A stretch of 64,000 nucleotides of DNA from the NCBI GenBank assembly GCA_030407315.1, contig JALQPE010002710.1:1-64000 (forward strand), written 5' to 3'. Shown piece by piece: positions 32,575-43,577 of the stretch (the first letter of the stretch is position 1; each line of letters begins with the position of its first letter). This DNA is from Asparagopsis taxiformis. Taxonomy: Eukaryota > Rhodophyta > Florideophyceae > Bonnemaisoniales > Bonnemaisoniaceae. The notes beneath the pieces are model-generated. The model was not told the origin of the DNA and made no database searches. It saw only the letters and a program-made list of their open reading frames with translations. A program made the translations under genes and the position numbers.

Positions 32575-33219
32575 CTAGCGATTGGCGTTGTGAGGTCCAG
32601 TGAATAGGGGCGTTATGAAGTGTGTGGACTGATCCTGATATGGATTTGCGGGTTGTCTTGTCATTGGCAAAGTCGGCGTCTGTGTACGCAATGATTGTGG
32701 CTGGGGTTGTGAAGTTGGGGAATGATATACCTTGGTTGGGTGTGTGGATGAGATATCGTACGAGGCGTTTAGTAGTTTCCAGTGTCGTATTGTAGGCTTA
32801 TGGTTGGCTCGTGCGAGGCAATTTGTATAGAATTGCAAGTCGGGTCGCGTTGAGTCTGTGAGATACCGAAGCTCGCCGACTGTTTCTCTGTAATGTGTAG
32901 CAATGGATGGGTCAATTTGGTCGGATTCCGCGGGTGGCGAGAGATCAATTCCGTCAGAGTAAAGGGATTCAATAGGTTTGGCATTGTCCATGTTTGCTTT
33001 TGTTATGATAGAGCGTGCCACGTGTGGCTGCGATATGTGAGTGCCGTGTTCATTGTATGTTATTTTCCAATTGAGATATTTGGTGGGCTTTCCAAGCCGT
33101 TTGACAGAGTACTTTTTGGATAATGTGTGGTACAGTTCGTCGATCAGTTTTGTTGAAGACGCACATACGAGGAAGTCATCGATTGTGATTGCGATGATAG
33201 TTTGGTGTGGGCCACTCAT
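32575..33219 (-). pseudogene. Copia-2 RT palm remnant
   Basis: Begins in the RT palm with ITIDDFLVCAS, equivalent to the YVDD box, followed by LGKPTKYLNWKI and RPDLQFYTNCLAR, normal Copia RT/connection features. The aromatic of YxDD is replaced by Thr. Frame is lost after about residue 160. Confidence 0.8.
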
Positions 33220-35005
33220 TTTGGTGAATAGGCAGGGGTCGGATTGTTAGAGGGTTGCGTGTTCTTGGTGGCCGGGGCAGTGCGTTTTTGAGGCGATGTT
33301 CATTGTTGATAGTGTTCGTACGTCGTGTGGTGAATATTGGTGGGGGCGTCGTGGTTTCGTTTTGTTCTGCTTTCTTGTTGTTTGTGTTCGAGTGTGGGGT
33401 GTTCGTTGTGCGGGCTGAAGTGCTTTCTGGGGCATTATAAGAGTCACTTTTTCGCGTTTCAGCTCGATTTGTTGTATTTTGTGTGTTTTGTGGTTTGTTT
33501 TTCTGAGCTTTGGTATTTGATTTAGGCGTTCCGTTGTTTGTTGTCCGCCATGGTCTATCCCATGGGATCTTTGCTCGCTTGGATCGCGTATTTTGTGACG
33601 GTGCATCTGGGTGTGTGCTTTGTGGTGCACGGGGCTTCCGTGTGTGTGTGCTGGTCGAGTGGGAGCGAGACGTGGTGGGTTGTGTCCGACTCGATGATGA
33701 GTGAGTGTTGAAGCACGACAATGGGGTATGGCGTAAGGGTATTGGTTTATTGTGGACGATGTAGAGTCCTTGTTTTCTTGTCGCTATTTTGTGGTGTTCT
33801 TTTGTGTGCCTTGGAGTGATAAAGGCGTGTTGAGGAGTGAAAGTGACAGGTCCATGGTTCGATGCAAGTGTATGTACGGATACGAGGTTGTGTGTGAGCT
33901 CTGGAGTCACAACAGCGTTACTGATGTTGAGCGTCAATGTTGGTGTCTTGATCTTTGTATTTCCAGAGTGTGTTATCGTGTGCCTATTGTTAGCTGCTGT
34001 CTTTGTGAATTGTGCGTGACTTACCGGTTTCATTCCGTGTTGTGGAGTGTTGAAGTGCGAGGGGTCTGCCCCTGAGTCGAGTACGATTAACTTACGTTCG
34101 GCTTCAGATATGCTTACGTCGTCCTCATAGGTTGGGAAGGAGGGGGCGTGTTCCTGTTGGGTATCATGAGGGTATGTTACCACTTCGTGTGCTTTGTTGC
34201 TGGACGACGCGCGTTGAGCACGACATTCTCTGTCGCTGTGGTATGGGGATTTGTGGTAGTTGCACCATTTTTGTCCATAGCGAGGTGACGGGTTGTTACG
34301 AATTGCTCGGGAATGCCATGTCTTGGTGGAGTTTTTGTTTCTTGGGTTCGTGTAATGCTGACGAGATTGTTGTGTGTGGTGGTGGTTATGGAGGGAGTAT
34401 AGAGTCATGGGGTTGTTGTTGAGCTTGCGTGCTCGGATGCTGTTTGTGGCACGTTTGATGCGTAGGTTGAATTCTGCGATGGTGGCGGGAGGAGTTTGTA
34501 TCATAATTTCGTGTGTCGTCTGTAGTTCGGGATTGTTCTGAATGCCTTGGATCATGTATTGGAGTGTTGTTTCCTCTTCGTTTATGCGTGGGAATTTCGC
34601 GTTACGCATGGTGAGGCGCATTTGGGCGTGTTGCGCCAGGAACTCGTCGACGGTGTTGATATTAAGGAGCGTTATGCTGCGTGCGTTTGAGTCGAGTATG
34701 CTGTGGTCGATAGATGTGAGTTCATTAACTTGGTTGAGGATGTGGTTGGTTAGGAGGAATGGCGGGAGCTGGAGGTGTTCGTCAGTCAATTGATCGATAA
34801 TGGCTTGGGGGAGACTGGAAAGGATGATGTGCGTGAGTCTTTCTTGCTGGCGTTTGAATTCTGTGAATTCTGCTGGGTCCTGTGGTGCAGTTGTGGTTGC
34901 TTCGAGGAAGTGTTCGAGCTTCAAGTCGTGGGTTATGGCTTGCAAATTGCGATGCCAGTATGACGCGTTTTGCGGTTGGAGTGTTGGGAGCGAGAAGGAA
35001 TTCAT
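33176..35005 (-). CDS. Copia-2 Gag-protease fused to deletion junction
   Basis: A 609-residue frame. The N-terminal Gag domain fits the UBN2 type (residues 1-200). It has an atypical Cys/His knuckle (WCNYHKSPYHSDREC, near 245) and a protease active site VLDSGADPSHF near 305. A low-complexity Asn/Thr/Arg-rich segment follows and then runs out of frame into RT sequence. Integrase is missing altogether. The frame is long and open, so a Gag-protease protein could be expressed. Confidence 0.8.
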   Translation of the reverse strand: MNSFSLPTLQPQNASYWHRNLQAITHDLKLEHFLEATTTAPQDPAEFTEFKRQQERLTHIILSSLPQAIIDQLTDEHLQLPPFLLTNHILNQVNELTSIDHSILDSNARSITLLNINTVDEFLAQHAQMRLTMRNAKFPRINEEETTLQYMIQGIQNNPELQTTHEIMIQTPPATIAEFNLRIKRATNSIRARKLNNNPMTLYSLHNHHHTQQSRQHYTNPRNKNSTKTWHSRAIRNNPSPRYGQKWCNYHKSPYHSDRECRAQRASSSNKAHEVVTYPHDTQQEHAPSFPTYEDDVSISEAERKLIVLDSGADPSHFNTPQHGMKPVSHAQFTKTAANNRHTITHSGNTKIKTPTLTLNISNAVVTPELTHNLVSVHTLASNHGPVTFTPQHAFITPRHTKEHHKIATRKQGLYIVHNKPIPLRHTPLSCFNTHSSSSRTQPTTSRSHSTSTHTRKPRAPQSTHPDAPSQNTRSKRAKIPWDRPWRTTNNGTPKSNTKAQKNKPQNTQNTTNRAETRKSDSYNAPESTSARTTNTPHSNTNNKKAEQNETTTPPPIFTTRRTNTINNEHRLKNALPRPPRTRNPLTIRPLPIHQNEWPTPNYHRNHNR

Positions 35006-35040
35006 TTTTGGGGCGTTGGATCGGTGCGCAGGGTGATAGA

Positions 35041-35056
35041 GAAAGGGCCGATAACC
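35041..35056 (-). promoter_or_regulatory. Copia-2 primer-binding site, initiator-tRNA-Met internal type
   Basis: The coding strand after the 5' LTR reads GGTTATCGGCCC. This matches, with one change, GGTTATGGGCCC of Copia-1, which is complementary to the anticodon arm of initiator tRNA-Met as in Drosophila copia. Confidence 0.6.
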
Positions 35057-35214
35057 TGTTAGATCGTCAGAGTCCGATGCCTCCTCGTTTACTTTGGATC
35101 CTATGTTAAACTATATACATTTCTATTGCTACTGTCGGTGGCTTCAGTTGCCACGTCCGCTTTGCGCTGACACTGTTGGTAGATTGCTTTGCTTCAGGAG
35201 TTAGCATCCTGACA
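35057..35214 (-). repeat. Copia-2 5' LTR
   Basis: 158 bp, TGTTAGATCG...CCTGACA, bordered by GTAGA. Confidence 0.92.
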
Positions 35215-36354
35215 GTAGAATCCTACATACTTTTCCAGAACATTTTATTGAAATTTTCATTTCAGAAACTTTCCATTGTTCCGCCCACTTCCACCGACGC
35301 CGTCACACCACACGCCGGGTCATCTCTCCCACCAGTCCACCAACCGGGACCTTCCAACCCAATGTGCTCCTTTCTGCCAATCCATCACCACTGTGATTGT
35401 ATGTCCCGGGGAAGAACGAAAACCTATTGTGTCAACACAAACCCATACCAACAATCGCTGCGCACTGATCACCACTCGCGTCTTTCACCCCAGACCTGTT
35501 ACCCCCTCAGATCGAACCGCTTTGCGCGTGTCTTGGCGTCTCGGCAATTCTTTTCCATGCGCTGCTTTCGAACTGCTGCAATTTTACTGCGCTTCGTGAA
35601 CAGATGAACTCGATGGGACTCGCGGGAAGCGCACTTGTCGCGATGCATTGAAGCATTGTCTCCATGCGCTTTTGAAACCGTCCGTAGCATCCCGGTTGCT
35701 CGGAAGCGCCTTTGGACGTCGGAGAACCGCATGTGAAAAGCTATACGTTTTGGTGGCTGTTTTTGTTGATTTGTAGTGATCGATGAGCAACTGATTGTTG
35801 GGTATGCGGACATTGTAGGACTTTGACCGCCTGACGTAATTGGGGTTGGGAAAGTTGATGGCTATGCAATAACACATTGGTGATTAGTTTAGACGACACA
35901 GGCTGTTGCCAAGCATTGTGTATGCGCAAATGTTGACATCAGGACTATGTCTTCAGCGTTCATGTCATAGCTTGCTGTTCCGTCCGCTCTCTCCGACCCT
36001 CTGTGGTGGGGCTAGATTTGTTTACTTCCTTCCGGTTTCACAGAACTACCAACCACTTGATTGCCGTGTACTGCGTGAATTTCTGTTGCGGTAATCACTG
36101 ATTCGTGTGGAAACCAACATGTGTGGTATGCAGCTAGTGGCTTGGGGTGCTTCGGGTATTGGATGGAGCAATAGGTTACCTAAGACCTCCCTTCAAGATA
36201 CCAGATGGACAGCAGGCGTCCAAAGTCTGCAACATTTATGCAGCGCTCAGGAGGCTATCCTATGTGGTTTCATCGCAGAGATGTGAACAGTTTGTGTGCC
36301 TGCAAGCATCATGTTCGGAATGATGACCCAATCATGGACAGCCTACTACGTTTC

Positions 36355-37029
36355 TCAAGCACATATCTCTGCAATAAGTTCGTCAATTGCGTCCAAGAGT
36401 TCAAAGTATTGTTCGAACTCGAATACGAGACTCGAGTTGCCGCCTGTAAGCCGTGCCAACTGCCTTTTATCCGCGTCACCAACCCCAACTGCACACACGG
36501 AACCTCCAAAAGCTCTGCGGAACAAATCAGTCTGTGTTACAGCACTTCTCCCAGAATCTCCCAGTCCGCTTCCCAAAACGATGATCTTCACTGGTTGACC
36601 GCGCTTGTTGCTCAACTCTGACATGCAGAAGTTGAGGGCACCAAGTAGGAACTTTTGGGGTCCACCTTGTTGTGTTGTTCCGATCACGTCTAAGAGGAAT
36701 TGGCCCACATCGGTTGTGAGTGAACTTATAGGTGACACATTGTTAGCATACTGGACAGCTGCAACCGATTGGTTGAAACCGTTACCGACGATACTTGAAA
36801 CAAGTTGCATCAAATCCAAACCGCCTCTGAATGTGGCGGGTGAAATCGAGTCACTTCCTTCCAGTGCGAAACATACGTTTGCGTTGCATCCGCCGCTTTG
36901 ACGAACTGTGCTCTGCAACTGTTGTTCCAGGTGGTGTGGCACGCCGATTCTGGCTTTGAGCTCTGAAATCGCCGAAGCGTTGATTTGGACGCATAGAACG
37001 GCCAACAGAATAGCGGTGAGAAGATTCAT
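36355..37029 (-). CDS. Secreted von Willebrand A-like protein, copy 2
   Basis: 224 residues from the Met at 37027-37029, with the same signal peptide as copy 1. It differs from copy 1 by scattered substitutions, one codon less (SIVGNGFNQSVAA) and a changed C-terminus. The altered metal-site motif EGSDS and the GSG loop are the same, so the alteration predates the duplication. Substitutions cluster in loop-like segments and the frame is kept, which suggests a functional gene. Confidence 0.8.
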   Translation of the reverse strand: MNLLTAILLAVLCVQINASAISELKARIGVPHHLEQQLQSTVRQSGGCNANVCFALEGSDSISPATFRGGLDLMQLVSSIVGNGFNQSVAAVQYANNVSPISSLTTDVGQFLLDVIGTTQQGGPQKFLLGALNFCMSELSNKRGQPVKIIVLGSGLGDSGRSAVTQTDLFRRAFGGSVCAVGVGDADKRQLARLTGGNSSLVFEFEQYFELLDAIDELIAEICA

Positions 37030-37474
37030 GACGATAGAGTTTCTGTTGCCTGGAAGATGTGTGGATGCGAAAGGATCGAACGCTCGGATCAGATGGTCTG
37101 GAATGTTTACATAGGTGTATGAAGGAGGGATTGTGAAGTGGGACCGTAATGACACGTAGATTCGAAGAATCTGTGACGAAGATATCTGCGTCATTTGATG
37201 AAGAGGAAAGGTTGGTGGTCGATTCGCGAATGCTATTGCCATGGCAGGTGTCGAAATGATGAGAACAAATTTGTGTACCGCAACATGCGTTGAGGTACCT
37301 GACTAATTGAGACAGTAATGTTGTTCTCTGTTGCGCACCACAGGTATCATAGTACGACGCACATGATCACTGCTGAGGTAATTTCATCATGCACAACTTG
37401 TCCAGAATGCGCAACTGAAGGTATGGACCTGCTTCCCTGACGGCTAAATATGTTCCCGGCTACGATAAGTCGTC

Positions 37475-37702
37475 ATGTCAGAGATGCCTGTGCGATTGCA
37501 GCAATCAAAAATATTGTTAACGGTTTGTCATCAGCCAACTCACGCTTGTATGGATCGGAGCCTCCTCGAAACAGAACGAATGAACAGCGAAGCATTGACA
37601 GTTTCGTCGAGTGGGCAGGCGTGCGCACAAGATTCTCTCGAGGTGAAGGATGCGGTTGAAATGCCTAGTTTTGCAATTAAATCTTGGGGACAACTGTCTT
37701 GA
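37475..37702 (+). CDS. Possible short protein, copy 2
   Basis: Counterpart of 23607-23834 with the same length, start and stop. No domain is recognised and it may be chance. Confidence 0.25.
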   Translation: MSEMPVRLQQSKILLTVCHQPTHACMDRSLLETERMNSEALTVSSSGQACAQDSLEVKDAVEMPSFAIKSWGQLS

Positions 37703-38463
37703 GACACGAGGATTTCAAGCACAAAAGTTATTTAAACTACACAAGTGTGAGTAGGAGCACAAACGCGCAAATGACTGATTGACAACGATTGCCGCGCAGT
37801 CACGCTGGCACGACGCGCGTATTACCTAATCAGAATATACGTCAGCGGCCGGTATCTGGGAGCCGACTACGTAAAAAGCAATCCTGTCTTGAAGTGTGAT
37901 GAATAACTACCAGTTACATTGGCATTGCAGCATGTACGACGACTTGAACGGATCACCGCCGGCGATCTCCAGAACAATAAACAAAAAGCGCTGACTAGTT
38001 CATGCATTTGGCTTGAGGCAAACGCTCTGTATCGCTGCTAAAATAGCGGGTTGTCGACGGAGCGTCTGCCCCTCGGCGCGTAATATCTGCAGCCTAGTCG
38101 TCGCTCTCGTTCCACTCCCACCATCCCGCTCTATTCTCGAGCTTCAGTAGCTTGGCCACGCGCCACTACTGGGGGGCCTATTGCTACACGCATAGGCAGG
38201 CGTTTCGGTCTGGGGGACTACAGAACTCCTACCCCCTGGTAGCTGTCCGGAAAAGTCCGGTATACATTGTAGCGCTAGCGCGTTGTGTTCAATTACTATC
38301 GATGATCACATCCAGTTCTGGGCGTTGGACGGATGCGAAGTGGTGCAAAGTTGGTAACGTTGAAAAAAACGTATAATGCAATTTATTCAACATACCCCTT
38401 TCCATCTATCGACCATCCTATCACATACTCCCACTTGTTCCACATCAAAGTCCCATACGAACA

Positions 38464-38775
38464 TGTTGGAAATGGACTGCACCACGGTGCTCAGACGGTT
38501 TACAGTACACCTTATTTTCACCATTGAATCACCCGCTCCGAAATTCCTATGGCCTCGAGATTAACATCTCTGTCTCAAGTCTAAGTTGACCTCTCCATTA
38601 CGATCTCGAGTTTTCCCGTACCTTCTAGAGTACCTTTACTCAAGTGGATCATCCCTGATACAAAATACAACGCTAGTAGTAGTATAAGTGCAGCGCCACC
38701 TCACCCTTCTGAAAAATAAAGGACAACGCAGTAGCACCGCTGCAACTAGCAAGCGAAACATCTTGGACTCTGACA
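38464..38775 (+). repeat. Copia-1 5' LTR
   Basis: 312 bp, TGTTGGAAATGG...GACTCTGACA. It has the same sequence as 43266-43577 by eye. Confidence 0.95.
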
Positions 38776-38789
38776 GGTTATGGGCCCAG
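38776..38789 (+). promoter_or_regulatory. Copia-1 primer-binding site, half-tRNA-iMet type
   Basis: GGTTATGGGCCCAG directly after the 5' LTR. It is complementary to the anticodon stem-loop of eukaryotic initiator tRNA-Met. The same priming mode is known for Drosophila copia, where a cleaved half-tRNA primes reverse transcription. Confidence 0.8.
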
Positions 38790-38907
38790 AGCCTAGCCGC
38801 CTCGCTGCTGTGTTCAATTTAACTTCGTGCGACATCCTCACGTTGTCGTTTTCAGTGTACCCCTTCTCCCATTTGAAGGCCGAAGCATTTGCAGTGCAAA
38901 CTTCATC

Positions 38908-41900
38908 ATGACAGAGGAAGAAAAGATTCGCATCAAACCATTCGACGAAAATGGTGACTATCGTCTATGGAAAATAAGGGTAGAAGCAGCATGTGAAGCA
39001 AAAGATCTCACAGATGCTCTCATACATGATTCCAACCCATACGAACAAGATAGTCCTAAGAGGAAGCAATTCGAAGTAGCTCAAAAGAAGGCTAGTCATA
39101 TCATAATACATGCACTTAATGACAAACCACTTCGTGTAATAAGATCTGTTGTCGGAAGACCGTTTGAAATGCTTAAGAAGCTGGATGAACGGTATGACTC
39201 AAGATCTACTGCTTCTCGAATAACTAAGATGACTGAATTGGTATCACTTCGTTTTAATGATATCCAGAAAGATATGGGATCACATGTTGATAAAATGGCT
39301 GCGATCATTGAGCAGTTGCAGTCTATGGATACAAAAATACAGGATGAGCTTGCCGTAGCACTACTGGTCGCATCCGTACAAGCACCAGAGCTTGCGCCTG
39401 TCACTGCTGCCATTAAAACACTTTCTGACGAAAGTGCGAACTGGCAAGACATTACACAACGCCTGATTGAAGATCAACGTACTTTCAGGAATAAGATGAA
39501 ACTCCATCGTGCGAATACTGTCACAAATGCTCCGTGTCAGATATGTGACCGCCGAGGACATTCTACAAAAAAATGCTACCTGAATCCAAAAAATCCTAAC
39601 AACCGTCTCAACTTGAGCAATGGGAATACATCTAAAGATGACTCGTCTAATAATGCCGAGAGAACCGATGCAAAGAACACCGATCCCAAGGACAAGAAGG
39701 CCAATAAGAAGAAGGACATTCGTGCCGCAATTGCAATGGTTAATGCAGCAACACCTGGATCATATAGGATGATGCTGGACTCGGGTACTACTGCACACAT
39801 GACCAAAGATCCCCGTATCTTATGCGAGACATCTACTTGCAACATACCGATTGCTCTAGGAGACGACTCAAAGATAAATGCTGAGGTAACAGGATCACGC
39901 ACAGTGCACTGGAATAATGATTCACGTATTACCACTGTTCAACTATCGAATGTTCTTGCTGCTAGAAGCCTTTCCATGGATCTACTCTCTATTCCTGCAC
40001 TTACCGCAAAAGGAATTTCTGTTCTATTCACAGAAAAGAAGGCTTTCATCATTGATATGGAGGATGATAAATCTATCATTGGAGTCGCAAATCGCGACAG
40101 TAACGATCTGTACTTCATTGGTACACACGAAGAACATGACTGCCAGAGTACAATCGATTCAAGCGAGGATATAGATGTGAATGCATGTATAGCAGTTACG
40201 GCTCATGAAGAATTCGACAAGAATTCAAGCAGAGATGATTATCACACTTCTGTTGATCATGGTAACAGCAATGAGGATCTGTACACTGCATCGAGAGATG
40301 CAGAGTTTAAAGTCAACTATAGTGAAAGCGTTGGAGATTCAGAAGAAGAAATCCAATCATACATTGGAAACATTGATCTGAAGACAGTTCTACCTACAAA
40401 ACAATACATATCCACACAAAACGAAGATCATCACGTGAAATCATCTATGAATGAACAAGTTTGGCATAAACGCCTATCACACTTTGGGTCGTCAAACCAG
40501 ATCAAGGAGATGTTGAAGTCAGGCAAACTCCCTTTCATATCCGAGGGAGTTTTCAGTTGTGATCCATGCGCTACAGGAAAGTTCAGGCGCAAATACAAAG
40601 GGAGTATTACAAAAGAAATTATACCAGGGACTTTGCATGCCGATCTCGTCGGTCCAATTTCCCCACACTGTCGTTCAGGAAACATTTATTTCCTTACAAT
40701 TGTTGATGAGCACTCCCGTTTCATAGAAGTTGAACCCCTCACATCTAAGAGCGACACATCTAGAGCGCTATTGCAGTTCATTGTGTGGTTTGAAAGGCAG
40801 ACTGGAACACTTGTTCGTGTACTTCACACTGATGGTGGATCGGAATTCTTCCCTGCACAAAGTGAGCTTCGGAAGAAAGGTGTCGTAATTAACAAAACAT
40901 CACCATACACTCCTGCATCTAATGGTCTTGTAGAAAGGTGTCAAGGTACACTACTTTCTGCAATACGCTCTGTACTTAACGAATCAAAGCTTCCTCTCTC
41001 ATACTGGAGTGATGCACTGCAATGCGTTTGCCAAAGCAAGAACGCAATGATACACTCTACTACGAAGGAAATACCGTATGAAATGTTATTCGGTATATGC
41101 AATCCACACACAAAGCATCTTCGTCCGTTTGGATGCAAAGCAATAGTAGCACCAAGCAGGAAATCATCCTGCAAACTTGAATCACGTGCAGTACATGGGA
41201 TTAACTTGGGTCACGTCAAGGGTGGATTGTACAAAATATTGTGTAGAGATGGTGTCATAATCACAAAGCATGTCCGTTTCAACGAAAGAGAATTTCCTGG
41301 GTTGCACTTATTCAGTGCAGAAGACAAGAATAAAGAGTCTGACAGCGGGGCATCAGTTTCACATCATTATTTTCATGCTCTAAGCAGCACAGAAGACTCT
41401 CATTCAGATGGTACTTTTGATTCTGATGACGCCGAAGCCCCCTGCGAACATGTGCAGCAAGATTATGAATCCGAAAATTACAATGTCGATGTTGCAAATT
41501 CAGGCAATGCAGCAAGTGAAAAAGGCGATGACAATGACTACAATGATGACATTATTACTATCACGGACTTATTCTCTGAAACTTTACAAGATTCTGAGGA
41601 GAGCGAACCTGAAGAAACAGTATCTACATCAGAAGTGCCACGAACGTCAGCTGCTTTACCACTTACGATTACAACATCTGATGAGCCGTCTGTGAGGGAA
41701 GCTCTAGCATCAAATGAACGAAATCATTGGATCAAGGCTATAAATGAAGAATTTAACTCGCTCGAAAATGCTGGTACATGGAACACAAGCAGTTCAACCC
41801 TTGCAACTAAGCCGAACATTGCACTCCCATCTGGCATTATTTTAAAGCTGAAAAGGGATGAGCATGGGAATCCCTCTCGATTCAAAGCCCGACTGGTCGC

Positions 41901-43258
41901 AAGGGGGAATCTACAACAGGTTATTGGTACGAGCTATGCAGATCTATATGCACCAGTTGCATGCTTTGAGTTATTTAGATTACTGCTGACACTTTCAGCC
42001 TCCCATGGATGGTCAAGATGCCATTTGGACATCCAATCGGCATTTCTCTATGCCAAACTTCCTAGTTCGCTATCTATCTGGCTTAAACTGCCTTCAATTG
42101 ATGACATACCCAGAGCAGATGGTTCGGTAGTCAAGTTAACCAAGTCACTTTATGGTTTGAGACAAGCACCAAGACTGTGGTATCAAGAGTTAACCTCAGT
42201 GCTACAGTCAATGCAATTCAAGCCGCTGAAAGCGAACGAATGCATATTCATGCGGTCGGAATCAAATGGATTTGTAATCATACTTGCTTATGTGGATGAT
42301 CTCGCCCTGTTCGGAAGCGAGAATTTGATAGCTTCAGTTAAGCAGGATCTAGAAAATGTATTCCAAACGACAGATCTGGGTGCCACTGAGTTTTTCCTTG
42401 GTGTCCGTATCAAGGAAACATCCAAGGGATATCACATATCTCAAGAGGCATTGGCCCAGAAGATAATTCGCACTGCAAACATGTGCGATGCTAATCCATC
42501 CAAGACACCACTGCCGAACGGTCACGTGCTTTACGAGCCAAGGGAAAAATCACTGCTGAATCGAGAGAATCTATGCGTAATGTTCCGTTTGCAGAAGTTC
42601 TGGGCGCTTTATTGTATCTCTCGACGCGTACACGTCCTGATCTCTCTACAGCAGTTTCGATGCTTGGAAAATATCAAGCTGCACCTCAACAGAAACATTG
42701 GAAAATGATGAAACACGTCGTCAAATACCTCATCGGCACTACTTCGTGGGAATCAGCATTAGAAAGGACAAAGGTGAAGTACTTCTGAAGGCATGGTCGG
42801 ACTCTGATTGGGCTCGTGATTTAACAAGGAGGCGATCCAGGAGTGGAGTGGTAATAACATTCAATTCTGTTCCGATCTGGTGGTCTTCTAGACTTCAGAC
42901 AACAACAGCATTGTCAACTTCCGAGGCAGAATTCAATGCACTCTGTGAGTGTGTGCGCCAGGTTGTCTGGATTCGCGGTTTTCTCAATGAGATTGGCATT
43001 GTTCAGACTACAGCTACGAATGTATATCAAGACAATCTGGGGAGCATAGCATGGACAAAAGAGATACAAGGCTTGCGAAATGTCAAGCACATTGGGATAC
43101 GCTATCACTATGTCAAGGAGCATGTTCGAAAGAAACACGTTCAAATAAGCTACGTTCCGTCTACGTCTAATAAGGCTGACTCCTTCACGAAAGCCTTAGT
43201 CAGTTCATGCTTTACTGAACAGCGTGATGCACTGCTCATCGCGCCTTCCGCACCGTGA
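38908..43258 (+). pseudogene. Copia-1 Gag-Pol polyprotein (two frameshifts near the 3' end)
   Basis: The start MTEEEKIRIK is chosen as the first Met that begins a Gag domain. In order: UBN2-type Gag, zinc knuckle CQICDRRGHSTKKC (about residue 210), protease MLDSGTTAHM (about 288), integrase with WHKRLSHFG zinc region, LHADLVGPIS, VLHTDGGSEF and NGLVERCQG of the DDE core, RT with KARLVARG, LDIQSAFLYA and AYVDDLALF (about 1127), then RNase H with SDSDWARD, TSEAEF and VYQDNLGS. The frame changes near 42570 and again near 42750, in the RT-RNase H connection. The rest is intact. Confidence 0.93.
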
Positions 43259-43265
43259 GGGGGAA

Positions 43266-43577
43266 TGTTGGAAATGGACTGCACCACGGTGCTCAGACGG
43301 TTTACAGTACACCTTATTTTCACCATTGAATCACCCGCTCCGAAATTCCTATGGCCTCGAGATTAACATCTCTGTCTCAAGTCTAAGTTGACCTCTCCAT
43401 TACGATCTCGAGTTTTCCCGTACCTTCTAGAGTACCTTTACTCAAGTGGATCATCCCTGATACAAAATACAACGCTAGTAGTAGTATAAGTGCAGCGCCA
43501 CCTCACCCTTCTGAAAAATAAAGGACAACGCAGTAGCACCGCTGCAACTAGCAAGCGAAACATCTTGGACTCTGACA
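43266..43577 (+). repeat. Copia-1 3' LTR
   Basis: 312 bp, preceded by the polypurine tract and followed by GAACA and the body of paralog C. Confidence 0.95.

Larger units (their letters stand above)
31950..35214 (-). mobile_element. Copia-2: internally deleted Ty1/Copia LTR retrotransposon
   Basis: 158-bp LTRs with TG...CA ends, identical apart from a 51-bp insertion in the 3' copy. Target duplication GTAGA (31945-31949 and 35215-35219). It keeps gag, protease, the C-terminal part of RT and RNase H in Copia order, but integrase and the N-terminal half of RT are gone. It is therefore non-autonomous unless supplied in trans. Confidence 0.93.
35230..38390. repeat. Segmental duplication block, copy 2 (vWA gene block)
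   Basis: Direct copy of 21340-24480. It includes the second vWA-like gene, the short conserved frame and the GC-rich stretch at about 38040-38330, and ends at the 3' flank of Cys-rich paralog C. Its left end abuts the Copia-2 target duplication. Confidence 0.88.
38464..43577 (+). mobile_element. Copia-1: Ty1/Copia LTR retrotransposon, nearly complete
   Basis: 312-bp LTRs that appear identical, TG...CA ends, target duplication GAACA (38459-38463 and 43578-43582), an initiator-tRNA-type primer-binding site, a polypurine tract GAGGGGGAA (about 43257-43265) and a gag-pol frame with every Copia domain in order. Identical LTRs indicate a recent insertion. It is in the opposite orientation to host paralog C. 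Confidence 0.97.
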
